From Salisapilia sapeloensis (lineage: Eukaryota > Oomycota > Peronosporomycetes > Peronosporales > Salisapiliaceae), in NCBI GenBank assembly GCA_023334545.1, contig JAADVB010000033.1, positions 1 to 64,000 of the forward strand: a stretch of 64,000 bases of DNA, given 5' to 3'. Below the pieces are notes generated by a model, which did no database searches, was not told the DNA's origin, and saw nothing but the letters and a program-made list of their open reading frames with translations. This document shows positions 49,356-59,742 of this stretch, piece after piece; positions within the stretch are counted from its first letter, which is position 1; every line of letters begins with the position of its first letter. The translations under genes and the position numbers were made by a program.

Positions 49356-50312
49356 ATGAGCAAGAGAGTGATCGTAGTTGGCTCTGTGAACGCCGATATT
49401 GTCGTCGAGCTAGAACGTCTACCGCAGCGTGGTGAGACTGTGTCCTCAAGCAAACCGGACACAGGTCGTTTCTTCCCAGGGGGTAAAGGTGCAAACCAAG
49501 CTGCAGCCGCTGCCAACCTGATTTCGAGCGAATCCTCACTCGAAGGATGCTCCTTTGCTGGTCAATTCGGTCAAGATGTGCATGGGAATGCATTGCAAAA
49601 AGCACTTTCAGATGTAGGTGTCGATCTCTCACTGTCATCTACTCAAGACACTCCTTCCGGTCAAGCTTTCGTCTTCGTGTATCCAGATGGAGACAATTCC
49701 ATCGTCATTGTAGGCGGTGCAAATGCCCAATGGCCATCTCCTCTACCAGAAAAACTATCTAGAGCAATTCAAGATGCATCCATCGTTCTGCTCCAGACCG
49801 AAATCCCTGCTCAGGTCAATGCCGAAGTCGCCCGCGTCGCGTCCGAAGCTGGCGTATCGGTCATGTGGGATACGGGAGGAGAGGACCGTCCGATCGACGC
49901 ATCGCTACTTCCTTACATCACCTACCTCTGTCCGAACGAAAGTGAATTGGCTCGACTGTCTAACATGAAGGTCGAGACTAAGGACGATGCAATCGCTGCC
50001 GCGAGGTCCATGCAGTCTCAAGGCGCCAACCACTTCTTGGTGACGCTTGGATCGTCCGGATCGGTCTTCATCCCATCCGACTCCAACCAAGAAATCGTCT
50101 ACCAGCCTTGTTACAAAGTAGACAACGTCGTCGACACCACAGGCGCAGGTGACTGCTACCGAGCTGCATTTGCTGTCGCGATTGCCGAAGGCAAGTCGAT
50201 CCAAGTGAGCATGCAGCAGGCTGCTGCTGCAAGTGCTTTGTGCGTGCAGGTACAAGGTGCGATGCCGAGCATGCCGACTCCGTCTCAAGTCTCGACGTTC
50301 TTGAAAGAATAA
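49356..50312 (+). CDS. RBKS: Ribokinase (PfkB family)
   Basis: 318 residues, single exon, ATG at 49356. It phosphorylates D-ribose to ribose-5-phosphate for the pentose phosphate pathway and nucleotide synthesis. Signatures: VGSVNADIVVELERLPQRGET at the start, FPGGKGANQAAAAA (PfkB signature 1), QFGQDVHGNAL, and DTTGAGDCYRAAFAVAI (PfkB signature 2, the catalytic Asp in GAGD and the anion hole). Length and order fit ribokinase rather than adenosine kinase. Tail-to-tail with the cyclase gene (62 bp). Confidence 0.94.
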   Translation: MSKRVIVVGSVNADIVVELERLPQRGETVSSSKPDTGRFFPGGKGANQAAAAANLISSESSLEGCSFAGQFGQDVHGNALQKALSDVGVDLSLSSTQDTPSGQAFVFVYPDGDNSIVIVGGANAQWPSPLPEKLSRAIQDASIVLLQTEIPAQVNAEVARVASEAGVSVMWDTGGEDRPIDASLLPYITYLCPNESELARLSNMKVETKDDAIAAARSMQSQGANHFLVTLGSSGSVFIPSDSNQEIVYQPCYKVDNVVDTTGAGDCYRAAFAVAIAEGKSIQVSMQQAAAASALCVQVQGAMPSMPTPSQVSTFLKE

Positions 50313-50374
50313 CAACAAGACAAAATAGTCTGCTCGTTCGTCTTTACTTATATGTTACACAATATAACGAACGC

Positions 50375-52156
50375 TCATGCTAGTTGGATCTCCGATGATT
50401 GCTCCGGATATGATATGACGCTGCTCGTTCTCGACTCGACTGGACTTTGATAGTTCTTCCAACGACTTTCAAAGTATGGACGACGAGCTTCTAATCCTTT
50501 GGGAGTTATCTGATAGACACTAAAGGATAAACGTAGCTGAGGCACGACGTGGTCACCTAGGAATGACACGGTGACAGGATGATTTAGCTCGCCTGTATTC
50601 GCACGGATCCAATCGGCGACACGGCGAGTGGCACAGATCTGACCACCAGTACCGACGTCTGTGACTTCACTTGCGAATACTTCCGACATGCCAGTGTACG
50701 TGACATTACCAGTGACCGAGTGTGTGCTACGTACGAGTACGCCGTCACTCGGATCTGCGGCGTGGATACCCATGCGGACACGTAAGCCATTGAACGTCCA
50801 CTTGATCGTCTTGTTTCGATCCATATACTTCACTTTTGCCTTCTCCCGCTTTGTCGCTGGGATGGCATTATGAAGTGCCTTGGGCCACTTGGCACACAAT
50901 AGTTCGAATTGAACGGCAGAACAATAGTCTACAGCTTCCTGGATTGTGTGGAAAGCGAGTTGGAAGGCATCACCCACAGTCGTGATCTCATATCCGTGAT
51001 GTAACGGAAGTAGTGCTCGTATCAATTCATCATGCAGTTCATTCGCGACAGACATAATTTCTCCGTCCTTGAGACCCCATAGAGCAGTGGAGGACTCAAT
51101 GTCTGTGTAGACAAAGACAGGGTAGGCACTTGGGGCGTCGTAGAGTGGGATGTCAATAGGTGGCATGATGGCGTTGTTCATATTCGTCGGTAGTCGATCT
51201 GCATACTTTTCAGGTAAATATCGTTGGAAGAGGTGGAAGACCCACTCTTGACTGCATCCGATGGCTATGGAGAGAGCTGTCCCAGAGTTGTTGAATAGAA
51301 GCGTGCTGATGCCAATGATAGGTGCTGGGATATCGACGTCGAAGTCGGACGAGACGAGGATGATCGTAATGACTTGATACTGGAGAGAGAAGAGTCCGTA
51401 GACGACCCTATGGGTAGATTATTAGGCAGAGAAGAGAGTAGTGGTCTAGTGACAGACTTACATGATCGCTCGAATGCGTTTGTAGAGAGGTGAGGCAACT
51501 TGGTCGCCTTGGATCGAAGCATATTTGCGTCCAGTGAGGTTGAGATTGATGAGGACAGAGCTGACGTAGACGAGTGCGACGGCTTGGACGGTGTTGCCAC
51601 TGACGATGACGCGCGTAAAATTGGCAAAGAAGCCTTTGTTCATGGCTGTGTACACCGTCTCGGCTGCGAAGAAGGCGATGATGGCGACATGTATCCAGAT
51701 GCAATAGTGACGAACCGTCCGGCGCTCACGCTGGATGCCACGGTCCATGGACCGACGTGCAAGCTTGGACAGTTCGTGCGTCATTGGTAGCATCCACAAG
51801 GAGGATGCCATGAGAGCTGTGTCACCCATGACGACAATGACGGACAGCCAAGGTCGACTTAGGTCGGTGAATAGAGCTGCGTCACTGAGTCCAATGGCGT
51901 CATGGTAGGTCGTGTGGGAGCCATCGCCTTGATTTGATTCGTCCGCCGTCGGTTCGTCTCCTTCAATTAACGAATTCAAGTAGAAGATGCCTCGGAACAG
52001 AGACCATAGGCATAAATAGAAGAAGAAGACGACGAGTAGGAATTGGACAGCCGAGGACCGGATGTGGGAATGGAGGTACAAGTGGAAAGTGACGGCGCCA
52101 GCAGAGAGACTGGAGATAATGAGTGAGATGGAATATAAGAGACTCCAGAACAGCAT
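50375..52156 (-). CDS. Membrane-anchored class III adenylyl/guanylyl cyclase-like protein
   Basis: Two exons, 52156-51462 and 51407-50375, give 575 residues; the 54-nt intron restores a Met codon in phase. The N-terminal half has six to seven hydrophobic helices (for example IMLFWSLLYSISLIISS, FLLVVFFFYLCLWSLF, IWIHVAIIAFFAA, VQAVALVYVSSVLI). The C-terminal domain (about 320-560) is a class III nucleotidyl cyclase: the FVYTDIESSTALW block gives the first metal Asp (about 333), and ITTVGDAFQLAF gives the second (about 377). Residues choosing ATP or GTP cannot be read by eye. A frame is open upstream of 52156 and a further 5' exon is possible (a GTCACT..TTTAG pair would join it), so the N-terminus is uncertain. 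The arrangement resembles single-domain cyclases of protists. Confidence 0.82.
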
Positions 52157-52496
52157 GATGCAAATAGAGTGAGCAGCCGTCCGGCAACGGTCGGCTTCCA
52201 CAGAGCTAAATGGAAAGGAGTCAGAGTTGGATAGGATTCGGCAACTGGAGTGACTCTCTTTCAGTATAGGAATGAATTGAGATGAGGTTGGATGGCCACA
52301 TTTCTTGCCGTTAGGTGTTACGATGGCACGAACCGTTTAAAACGAGTGCCGAGGCGACCGCAATCGCCGACCAAGCTTTGATTTGTGGCGAAAATTCTCA
52401 CCACAATGCAGCGAATACCTACACATTTCGAAGTTGGCCATTAGGGTAGCGCATTACTGCTCTCGTTAAAAAATCGTAGTGATGAATTTAAAAAAA
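52157..52496. other. Intergenic stretch upstream of the cyclase gene
   Basis: 340 bp holding the presumed promoter, and possibly an unplaced first exon, of the cyclase gene. Nothing else is recognised before the tRNA-Ile gene. Confidence 0.4.
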
Positions 52497-52569
52497 TGGT
52501 CATGCAGGGGCTCGAACCCTGGACCGCAGCGTTATTAGCACTGTGCTCTACCGACTGAGCTACACGACC
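52497..52569 (-). tRNA. trnI-AAT: tRNA-Ile (AAT)
   Basis: 73-nt cloverleaf on the minus strand. The acceptor GGTCGTG pairs with CATGACC. The D arm is GCTC/GAGC, the anticodon loop is CTAATAA (anticodon AAT), and the anticodon stem is CAGTG/CGCTG. The T arm is CAGGG/CCCTG with a TTCGAGC loop, and the discriminator is A. There is no intron. On the minus strand a T-run (A-run on plus, 52491-52496) follows directly as the polymerase III stop. Confidence 0.95.
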
Positions 52570-53464
52570 ATGTTGACCATGAGTACTAAATTACATTATA
52601 TAAATTAGTTTTTAAGATTTGAAGTTACTTCAATAATCGCCGTGGTACTTGAAGTAGAAAATGTATGACGGAATTTGACTAGGCTGGACGAATCAATCAG
52701 CTAGCTGTTGAGATAAGACTGGTAGGTAAAGAACGATGAGGATGTCTGGGCAATTTAAACTGATTTAATGCATTATCTAGTAGTCATGCAGTGTATGCGA
52801 GCAATGGCAAGAGTCTGGCATGTTTGTGATAGAAATTTCAGTTTAGTGGTGAAAGCGAATCGAGTTTTCCATTCAATGATAACGATTTTTAGTCTATAGG
52901 GAGATGCTACATCTCCTTTCATGTACCCAAGGTGTCTTTACTATCGGAGCAGGTATCCTACTAAAATTGGTGTCGGATCAGACTATCGCGACACGTTATT
53001 GAAGCTGAGCAACATAGTTTGAAGTAGCTCTACAGTACACATATCTTAAGGCGATACTATCCAGTGTAAACATGGCCATTGAACTTTGGGTTTTTGGTCT
53101 TCTCTTACAATAAAGTTGTCTCTAGCAAAAACTTAAGGGCGTGTTCGTGTTAGTTGGTATTCGATTTTAACTGGGCATTAGTTTGTTTTCAAAACCACAT
53201 CGTGTTCGCGTTGGGTAAAGTTTAATTGTATAAAAAATTTACTAAGTGTTGTTATTTTCTGAGATGCGTTTATCTTACTTCGTATGCCAGAAACTGGTCG
53301 CGATCAGTTTGTTGTAGAAAGTGGTTTTCAACCGGTTTAAATTAAATGTTACCACGAATCGGGCCAGTTTCAGCTCAAACAAACTCGGCCTTAGTTGTCT
53401 ATTAGCAACAACTGCATGCACAAATATATGTTTCTATATTTTAAATTATGTAGAAGAAATGTAT
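52570..53464. other. Gene-poor AT-rich stretch between tRNA genes
   Basis: About 0.9 kb with no domain-bearing frame, no tRNA and no clear tandem or dispersed repeat shared with the rest of the window. Confidence 0.5.
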
Positions 53465-53537
53465 TCTCCTATAGCTCAGTTGGTAGAGCGTATGACTGTT
53501 AATCATAAGGTCGCTGGTTCAAGCCCAGCTGGGAGAG
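53465..53537 (+). tRNA. trnN-GTT: tRNA-Asn (GTT)
   Basis: 73-nt cloverleaf. The acceptor TCTCCTA pairs with TGGGAGA (one T-G pair), the D arm is GCTC/GAGC, the anticodon loop is CTGTTAA (anticodon GTT) on the stem TATGA/TCATA, the T arm is GCTGG/CCAGC with TTCAAGC, and the discriminator is G. A T-run downstream (from about 53541) is the polymerase III stop. There is no intron. Confidence 0.93.
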
Positions 53538-54355
53538 TTACTTTTTCATCTTTTATACTTTGCAATTGAATTAGAAATTACTTTTATTTACAGTTGCAGG
53601 TGGATTGCACTCTTCTTTTTTACGCTGGCACATTCTGGCTTGTTCTGCCTCTTTGTATCTGTCCAAGAAATTATTTCAGATTAATATGAGTGAAATGATA
53701 AAGATGAAGATATACCGATCAACATTTAGTACGTCATCAGGGACAATTGGACCTTGGTCTATAATCGCTACAATAAAGTTTGTTATGCAAGTGAATTTAT
53801 GCTTCAGGCCGCACTACTCGGATGTATTGAAGCCGTCTTTGGGCATTTTATCTGGCGGTAAAGTGCCCATAAAGAAGCAAAGTCTATAGGGTTCTGCCCA
53901 TCGAGCATACCACGATCAATACTAATACTCTGGCTATCCCACTATCTTATAGCATATCTTAGGGGCAGACGGTACTCTACAAACGTGAAAGCTTAAATGC
54001 TCATGTATCCATAAGTAGATTTAACCGCGTTTCTTCGATTTAGCATAAAAAACGGAGTGTTTCCTAATTTCTAGCCTACAGTGGACGTCAGGGAAAAAAG
54101 TCACACCTACTTACTACTGATATATTCTCTGTAGTCTCCTCAGTCATCTAAAATCAGTGACAAAGATCACCGGTAGCCTCGCGCTTTTTAAATGAATCAA
54201 TGGCTTATTTTACATCTATTCACTTAGCAGGTTTTGCTTGAGATTGAAAAACCTACCTTCAGCCCGCGCAAGCAAGAGTTGTATCATAGACCCGAGTGCC
54301 TAGTTTCTCGCTAATTATTACTGCATCCAACCGATGCAAAAAGTAACAAAGAATT
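53538..54355. other. Gene-poor stretch between tRNA genes
   Basis: About 0.8 kb. A frame at 53605-53889 has no recognisable domain. On the minus strand the part near 53840-53910 reads as a short ankyrin-like fragment (DGQNPIDFA) ending quickly in stops, which may be a pseudogene scrap or chance. Otherwise nothing is seen. Confidence 0.4.
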
Positions 54356-54426
54356 TGCGCCGTCCGGGAATCGAACCCGGGGCATCTCGATGGCAACGAG
54401 ATATTTTACCACTAAACCAACGGCGC
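54356..54426 (-). tRNA. trnG-GCC: tRNA-Gly (GCC)
   Basis: 71-nt cloverleaf on the minus strand. The acceptor GCGCCGT pairs with ACGGCGC, the anticodon loop is TTGCCAT (anticodon GCC), the anticodon stem is ATCTC/GAGAT, the T arm is CCCGG/CCGGG with TTCGATT, and the discriminator is A. The short D loop (TTTAGTGGTAAAA) is typical of eukaryotic tRNA-Gly. There is no intron. Confidence 0.95.
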
Positions 54427-54514
54427 TTGTTGAAACCCTGATGTACAAATAAATATAGAAAGTAATTATAGAAAACACATATAAAGCTGTTTGGACATCA
54501 ATTTTGTCAACGAA

Positions 54515-55224
54515 ATGGTCAACTCGAACGGCGGTCAGTGGGGCTCTACGAATGAACCACCACCACTAATGTATCACGTCGCCAGGTTTCTGGAGGAATC
54601 CAGAGAAGATTGTCTGAAGAAATCAGTCGTTGCATCCGTCGTCGGAGCCGGTATGGGTGTCGGCCTCGGCACTTTTCTTGGCACGTTCGAGGGTGCGCAT
54701 GGAGAGTTGGTAGGAAAGAATATGCGAGAGCAGGTAGGCTATCTTTGTTGCAATCATATAGTTTACATGAATGATCTGATGACATATAAACGAATCTACA
54801 GCTATACAATGGCTTTAGAACCTCCATCATTGCAAGCTTTAAGCGTAGTGTCTACTTTTCCAAGGTACGAGCTAGTCTACACGAAGTGTGCGAAATTTTC
54901 TTAATTTGACTTAATATGCAGGACTTTGCTGTTGTGGGTTTCATCTTCGCAGGACTTGAATGTGTCATTGAGCGTGAGCGTGCATCCCACGACATTTACA
55001 ATACGATCATTGCTGGCGGTACTGCTGGAGGAGCTATGGGCATCTGGGGCGCTCGCAAAGCTGGACGACAGAGTACACTTCCTCACACTTCTTTGAACCT
55101 GTACTTACCATCACCAACTCACTCCATTTGTGTCGTAGTGATGCTTCGTCAGTCCGCCAAGGGTGCGTTAGGATTTGCGGCCATTGGAGTAATTTTCGAG
55201 AAGGCGCTAGAGCACTATGCTTAA
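54515..55224 (+). CDS. TIM22: Mitochondrial inner-membrane translocase subunit Tim22
   Basis: Four exons: 54515-54733, 54802-54864, 54922-55072, 55139-55224 (172 residues). Tim22 is the channel that inserts carrier proteins into the mitochondrial inner membrane. Support: [28 protein letters not shown] (first glycine-zipper helix), a 63-nt exon giving [17 protein letters not shown], then [33 protein letters not shown]. This reproduces the Tim22 order (helix, SYAKNFAIVGAMF-like block, TECLIE..R, then GG helix). The last exon holds [21 protein letters not shown]. The first ATG (54515) is used; the frame upstream opens only at TTG. The tiny second exon was found by completing the motif. Convergent with vasohibin (90 bp). 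Confidence 0.88.
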
Positions 55225-55314
55225 TAGATTTCAACATAGACTTTGTCAATTGTTTGAGCTGTATTAGCAATGCACTTCGTTCAAGTTGCCATGCAAATAG
55301 ACTGTTCGCATGCA

Positions 55315-57080
55315 CTAAGCAATTTCAAATAAAAGTTCATGATTGTATGTTTCGTCAGTCGAAGACTCGCCTGCTTGATCTGAGTCTTCTCCATTTTGAC
55401 GAGTGCATCGAAGCAAAATTACATTTCGTGGCGGAGAAGGAGGAGATACGTCATAAGCAGACACAGCATTCTTCACGTTGCCTTCTCCTTTTGTCGGTGA
55501 CTTGGTCCCTGTGCTCTTCAATTTACCCTTATCACCACTAATTGGATGAATAGGCATTTGCATGTCAGTATGCACGCCAGCTGGAGTGCACTTGACGGCG
55601 ATGGCATTCATTCCTCCCTATCATTGATCCAATTGTAGCGTTATGATCCATTTTAGTATACAGGATATAGGGACATTCGTACGGCTGAGATGAGGAAAGA
55701 TACATTTGATGGTTGGCTTTCAAGATCATTCGCTTGGGTATCGTCGTTTCCGGTCGGCTTTATGATACCTTTCGTAACGACAGTAATTTTGCCGGATTTG
55801 TCCACAAACTCGACGATCATCGGATCTGTTGTCAGATTTTGGACAAACATGTTGGCTGTCATGCTCGGGTCAATTGCCTGGATTATAAATTTGTTTACTA
55901 CGTGTGTATATGCAGTGTAGCAAGTGTGAACGAAAGACAAACCGTTGGAGATGGCTTGAATGTAAGGCAACTAGGAGTTATAGCAATAGGAGATGGCGTA
56001 GTTTCTTCTCCGATGCCTTTACCGTTTGCGTCAGCAGTGCCTTCGTCTAACTCTATATTTGCCTCTTCTTCATCATTCTCCTCAACGTATTCACCACTGT
56101 CCAAAATGTTCATGCGATTGCTTCGTTTGCGAGTTGGAGACATTGCAGTCATGTCTTCTGTGCTTAGTGGATACTTGCGATCAAATGCTGATGGCAAGGA
56201 TCCATGACTCCTTTTATAAGCTGACAAGTCTAGTGATTCTTTCGCAAAACCATCAATGTGCTGTACAACTTGCGTCCAAGCAGCACCTTCTATTGGTATA
56301 TTGAGGATCTGTTTCCATGAAACATGATAAGCTGTAGACTTTAGTTCCTTCAAATAAGCTACTTACCCTCCAGTCCACTCTCTCTGTCGAATGGATATCG
56401 TGGCTAAGTGGAAACCCAACGTAGAGTTTGCTCAATGAGTGACAGACACGCTGGTATTCGCGCTGGTAGTCCTGTACAAGCTCGCTTAAAGAGCTGTATT
56501 TAAGCTCTTTGTACATGAGCGTATCAACTCTACTAAGACCGAGAGCACCCCACACATTCTGCTTGTGGCGAACAGCCAAGACGATATGTCGATGTTCCGT
56601 CCCTCCAGCAACGGATTTAAAGCTAAGAGGAAAGCGTTCAAGGTCCTCAAAACTCGCGGTCAAATACGCTCCTAGAAACAAAGCTTCAAGACATTGTATC
56701 GGCAACCCATCGTTCATAATCTCCTTCGCAGTGTCGACAATGCTCTTGAAACTACGATTTTTACCTACATCAAAATACAAAGTACCAGTGTAGTTGTACC
56801 TACCAGTATAAGTTGCATAAGTGTCAAGTAAGATAAACAAGCGATAGAAGATTACTCTAATGAGCTAATAACATTCTGGATCTGATTCAATCTGGTCTTC
56901 ATCGATACTTTAGAAGTGAACGAAGGCATCTTGGGTTTCGGAGGCTACAATTATCAACAGACGTAACGCAACACAGAGCAAAAATGTATGGAAACTTGGG
57001 CACTCTACCTCAGACAAACTAGTCATGGCGCGTACTTGTTCCCAAGCATCCTCAATCTCTTGACGCGTAACACTAGCCAT
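55315..57080 (-). CDS. Vasohibin-type tubulin carboxypeptidase with extended C-terminus
   Basis: Six exons: 57080-57009, 56944-56856, 56799-56367, 56308-55943, 55877-55683, 55617-55315 (485 residues). Vasohibins remove the C-terminal Tyr from alpha-tubulin. The core shows EYNYTGTLYFDVGKNRSFKS, then DTAKEIMNDGLPIQCLEALFLGAYLT (catalytic Cys), LERFPLSFKS, EHRHIVLAV (catalytic His), GALGLSRVDTLMYK, and LSHDIHSTERVDWR. All three expected catalytic positions (Cys, His, Ser) are present. Beyond residue 198 comes a 290-residue tail: acidic and Ser/Thr-rich, then a beta-rich segment with FVDKSGKITVVTKG, and a final Lys/Pro/Ser-rich part. The intron before exon 5 has an atypical GTTTGT donor, so the tail could instead belong to a shorter model ending at 55898. 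Confidence 0.85.
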
Positions 57081-57202
57081 TTCAATTGCTCAATGCAAGC
57101 GTCCGAAATCAAGAATAGAAAACACGAATGGACAAATCATGAAAACTTTCTTTGCACAAGTTATATATAACCTCTGCACGTGGGAAACGCCCATCAACGC
57201 CA

Positions 57203-59460
57203 TCAGCCTGTCATGGTAAAGTTGATCGCGCCCTGCCTCTTGAGACGTGCAAGCACCGGGTTCTCTTCCTGGTCCTCCATCGGCTGCTGCGTCAGTTGAG
57301 CACGTAGTCCCAGTCGTCTCTCATATGTGCTTCTCGATGCATCCTCCTCCTCTTCCTCCTGATGACTTACAAACGAGTTGGACGTACGAGATCGAGGACG
57401 AGAGGAACTTGACACTGGTTGCTCGTCCTCACTCTCGGTCCAGTCGCTTTTGAAGGAAGAACAGTTCTGTGATCGAGTGCGATTACGACTCGACCAGTCG
57501 GCGCTACTCGCAGACGCCTGTCGGTCGAGAGAGAACGTCCGGTCTTGAAGTGCCGGATCGTCACCATGGTACTCAATCCCAGTGCTTCTTTGCTCCTCTG
57601 CTTTCGCTGTCTGTTCCTCAACGATCGGTTCTCCAAACAAGTTAAAGGACGAGCGATGTCGTAACTTGCGTCGTGGATCTTGCAATCCACCCATCGATGC
57701 TCGACGTCCTGCCTCTGTATCCTTCTCCACACCGTTCGTGTCCTCGAACATGGAGCTACGCATAGTGTTTTGTGGTATATCTGGAGCAGAGATATGATCG
57801 GATTGAGGACGTAGACGAGTGTTATCTTGCGGTACATTCGTCTGTCGTTGCTTTGGGAGGACACTTTCTGAAAACTGTTTCGAACGACGGCGTTGACGAC
57901 GTTTGACTCGACGTACGATGACGCTTCGAGCTTCCAATAGTTCCTCTCGTTTGTTCTCGATCGGGAGTAGTCTAGCCATGGACGGGATCAAGTAGCAGCA
58001 TTCGATCGCGCCTACACACCCTTGTAAGAAGGCACAGTACTCTGTCGCGTTGATTTTTCCACGACCAAAGTCTTTCGTCAAGTCTTGGAATTCACGCACA
58101 CGATCCTCGTCATCGGAGACGAGTTCACGTACTTTGGAGACGATCATCTTATGCAGTTTCTTTGCATCTTTCGAGTTTTCTATTGGATCGATATGTACGT
58201 CTTCCTCCAACTCCATGGCTTGGGAGATCGTCGTTCGACGGTCGGACGGTGCTATTGGGAACACTTCATCCGATTGGGAACTTCCGGAACGATCTTGCGG
58301 ATCGATGGAATGGTCTGATGGTGGTGTATCGATCAACTCAGTCTCATTACTCTTCGGATCACTCGACACGATCGGATCAATGTCCTCGTCTGTCGATACA
58401 TCCGTCACATCTTTATTTTCTCCAGATATGGTAAAGAAAAAGTCAAAATCTAGTAGATGTCGGACTTTGGAGACGAGCGACGTGTCGGATGACAAGTCTG
58501 GGATGGCAAAGATGTGTTCCATGTACTTGGCCACTTCTCGTTCGACTTCATCTCGTTTCACTTTTTTCCGGAAAAGTCCTTTGCGGTCTTTCGGAAATGG
58601 AATACGTTTCATCGTTGCAGCTGGAAGGAGAGACCGGATCGATCTGTGTAATGGATGAATAGACGTTGGTTATAGACAAAGAGCTAGATGTACGTACTCA
58701 TCAAACGCTTGTAATTGCGCTATTGTCTTCCACACTTTCCAACGAATACTAGGCTTATCTAGAGCTCGATTCGGAAGAACCAAGTGACAGGATACTTCCA
58801 ATTCCTACAGAAAGAATTAGCTACGTCGTGGTCATGTTTGCTGGTGGTACAATGGCGGTACAATTTCTTCCGTGGCTTCCTCCTCAAGGCTCGAGGTCAC
58901 CATGGCCGTGAATTTCGAATTGGCCATCTCCTCCGATGGAATGGATGTGCGTTCAAAGTCTGTAATGGCAGCATAGATAGCGTAGAACCAGGCATCCAGT
59001 GTACTCTGGTCTCGGTCTTGCAATTTAAATTTCTACTTAAACATTCAGCACGCGTTTCGTTCATCTCTCCCTGTAGTACATCAACAGTATACAAGTCATA
59101 CCTTTTCTCGGCCTGTATGCCCTGCTTCATGAATGATAAAACCATCCGGAACTTGTTCCAATCGAGCTGACCTCAAGTCCGCTCGTCCGACCACTTGCTC
59201 CATCTCCTGGTCTTCCTACAATTCCCCACTAAACTCCGCTGCAATTCACTACATCAAGACTCGTATATCACCTGCGCCGAATACAATAATTCTTGTTGCT
59301 GTGGATGTAATCTCGCATGCACTTTTCTCGCTACAGACAGCTTATCCTTTCGAGAAGACGACCTAGTCATGGCATCTCCACCTGCCGGAGGCCTCGACAA
59401 GAGCATCAGTCCTTCCATTTGCTTCACCTTGCGTCCCTTACGCTTATTCGCTTCCCCCAT
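57203..59460 (-). CDS. PH-PX phosphoinositide-binding protein
   Basis: Five exons: 59460-59272, 59215-59102, 59032-58862, 58804-58698, 58643-57203 (673 residues, introns 54-69 nt). The first 120 residues form a PH domain: KQMEGLMLLSRPP, KVHARLHPQQQELLYSA, KFKLQDRDQS and the closing helix TLDAWFYAIYAAI with the invariant Trp. Next is a PX domain of about 120 residues: EIELEVSCHLVLP, IRWKVWKTIAQLQAFDESI, FPKDRKGLF, DEVEREVAKYMEHIF. The long tail is acidic and Ser/Arg-rich with a helical segment near EFQDLTKDFG. PH-PX pairs occur in phospholipase D and some sorting proteins, but no PLD HKD motif is present. Probably a membrane-targeting adaptor. Confidence 0.82.
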
Positions 59461-59742
59461 CCGTCCTGACACTTGAATTACTTCTAATTCCTGCCTATCT
59501 CGTCGTTTCTATCGATTGACGTCGAGAGTACTATAGCAGAGATGTTATACGAGACGCTAGCAATCCCACGACATCTCGAGCGAACTTTAGGCATTTGGCA
59601 TTCGGTGCGTACGCTCCTTAGACCGATCGTTCCGACGTCGAGTGTACGTACGACGAAGAGACAGGTCTAACAGATAGACAGATATCTACGTACTTCGTTT
59701 CATCTAGTAGCAAGACATTTTACAAGCTCGGGCAGCAAACGG

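Noticed and set aside
53605-53910. Open frame and an ankyrin-like scrap on the opposite strand between tRNA genes
   Set aside because: The plus frame has no domain; the minus-strand similarity covers fewer than 15 residues and is soon broken by stops.
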